A DNA stretch of 5,156 bases. Origin: Streptomyces sp. NRRL F-5122 (GTDB lineage: Bacteria; Actinomycetota; Actinomycetes; Streptomycetales; Streptomycetaceae). The stretch's first letter is position 1. Every line of letters begins with the position of its first letter. Below, in pieces: positions 4,836 to 5,156 of this stretch. Location: positions 1-5,156 of the forward strand of contig NZ_LMWH01000030.1 of assembly GCF_001507435.1 (NCBI RefSeq), given 5' to 3'. A program made the translations under genes and the position numbers. The notes under the pieces were generated by a model, which ran no database searches, was not told where the DNA came from, and was given only the letters and a program-made list of their open reading frames with translations.

Positions 4836-4981
4836 GCGACCGCAAATGCGATCAAGCGCAGGAGTATCCACAACAGCACGCTATCGACACCGTCAGTTCA
4901 GAAGCAGTGGCGAATCGGCCATCCTCCCCGGCCGACACACGACAGGACCCGGGCGACTTGACGCCGCTCTCGGAAGATGGG

Positions 4982-5156
4982 ATGAGGACAATGACCGCCG
5001 CACAGGCGCGGGACCGCACGACACCCGCACAGACGCCGGTCCGCGAGATCTCACGGACGAAGGATGTGCAGAGGCTCGACCGGGTGATCATCCGTTTTGC
5101 GGGGGATTCCGGTGACGGGATGCAGTTGACGGGTGATCGTTTCACGTCGGAGACGG
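4982..5156 (+). CDS. korA: 2-oxoacid:ferredoxin oxidoreductase alpha subunit (KorA-like), N-terminal part
   Basis: The frame runs off the right edge after 58 residues. A polar, low-complexity N-terminus (1-28) leads into VQRLDRVIIRFAGDSGDGMQ (29-48) and LTGDRFTSET. This is the start of the gamma-type domain found at the front of actinobacterial KorA proteins, with its Gly-rich GDSGDG loop (41-46). With KorB, such enzymes decarboxylate 2-oxoglutarate (or related 2-oxoacids) to acyl-CoA and pass electrons to ferredoxin, in the cytoplasm. KorB would be expected just downstream, outside the window. ATG 4982 has GGAAG (4972-4976) 5 nt upstream; ATG 4991, in the same frame, has only a close GAGG and is the alternative. 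A much longer start at ATG 4667 is discussed in the findings. Because the sequence is partial, the substrate and the pairing cannot be judged. Confidence 0.85.
   Translation, partial: MRTMTAAQARDRTTPAQTPVREISRTKDVQRLDRVIIRFAGDSGDGMQLTGDRFTSET

Larger units (their letters stand above)
4425..4981. other. Low-GC divergent spacer between the regulator and korA-like genes
   Basis: About 557 bp with visibly lower GC than the flanking genes (three 60-base lines counted by hand give 48-58%). Open frames exist on both strands, including 4531-4821 and one from ATG 4667 running into korA, but none shows the G/C third-position bias of the real genes. The stretch holds a candidate promoter for the regulator (4491-4520), several dyads (4515-4536, 4782-4813, 4821-4835), an unused strong Shine-Dalgarno AGAGGAGAA (4548-4556), and a 12-bp-spaced direct repeat ATGCGA (4834-4839 and 4846-4851). 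I interpret it mainly as a control region. Confidence 0.6.

Noticed and set aside
4668..4916. Nine-base direct repeat TGGCGAATC at 4668 and 4908
   Set aside because: Too short and too far apart to mean an attachment site or element end; no integrase or transposase is present.

Overview
The window is high-GC DNA with the strong G/C third-position bias, TTG/ATG starts and GGAGG-type ribosome binding sites of an actinomycete. Protein style points to Streptomyces: a Tat-exported flavoenzyme, an OmpR-type regulator of the antibiotic-cluster kind, an acyl-CoA carboxylase epsilon subunit and a KorA-type 2-oxoacid:ferredoxin oxidoreductase. This is inferred from protein families and composition; no rRNA or other taxonomic marker is present.

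Left part (1-3160, all plus strand): the last 31 codons of an unidentified gene; a DsbA/FrnE-like thioredoxin-fold protein whose CxxC site reads CVHS (138-803); a spacer with a short perfect dyad; a twin-arginine-exported berberine-bridge-enzyme-like flavoprotein with both the His and the Cys needed for bicovalent FAD (962-2548); a very stable 15-bp hairpin; a four-helix membrane protein of the DUF6069 type (2667-3104); and a perfect 18-bp stem-loop that ends this block.

Middle (3161-4424): a small acyl-CoA carboxylase epsilon-type subunit (3208-3438, plus) without its catalytic partners in view, then a 221-bp convergent spacer rich in GGATCA/TGATCC dyads, then an OmpR/PhoB-family response regulator on the minus strand (3660-4424). 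The regulator keeps the phospho-acceptor Asp, the Thr and the Lys, but has E-N instead of the usual acidic pair. No histidine kinase is adjacent.

Right part (4425-5156): a divergent spacer of about 560 bp, clearly lower in GC than the genes, with a candidate minus-strand promoter for the regulator and several dyads. It is followed by the N-terminus of the alpha subunit of a KorA-like oxidoreductase, which runs off the window. The korA frame is open upstream to an ATG at 4667 with its own Shine-Dalgarno, but codon use there does not look translated.

Together, an exported FAD oxidase, an acyl-CoA carboxylase subunit, an atypical orphan regulator and a ferredoxin-type 2-oxoacid oxidoreductase recall, from memory, the coelimycin (cpk) locus of S. 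coelicolor. That locus has a secreted FAD-binding protein (ScF, SCO6272), SCO6269/SCO6270 and an acyl-CoA carboxylase subunit (SCO6271). I infer the window may lie in or at the edge of a polyketide-type specialised-metabolite cluster. No core biosynthetic gene is visible, so this is a hypothesis. I see no tRNA, rRNA, CRISPR, IS element or clearly new type of system.
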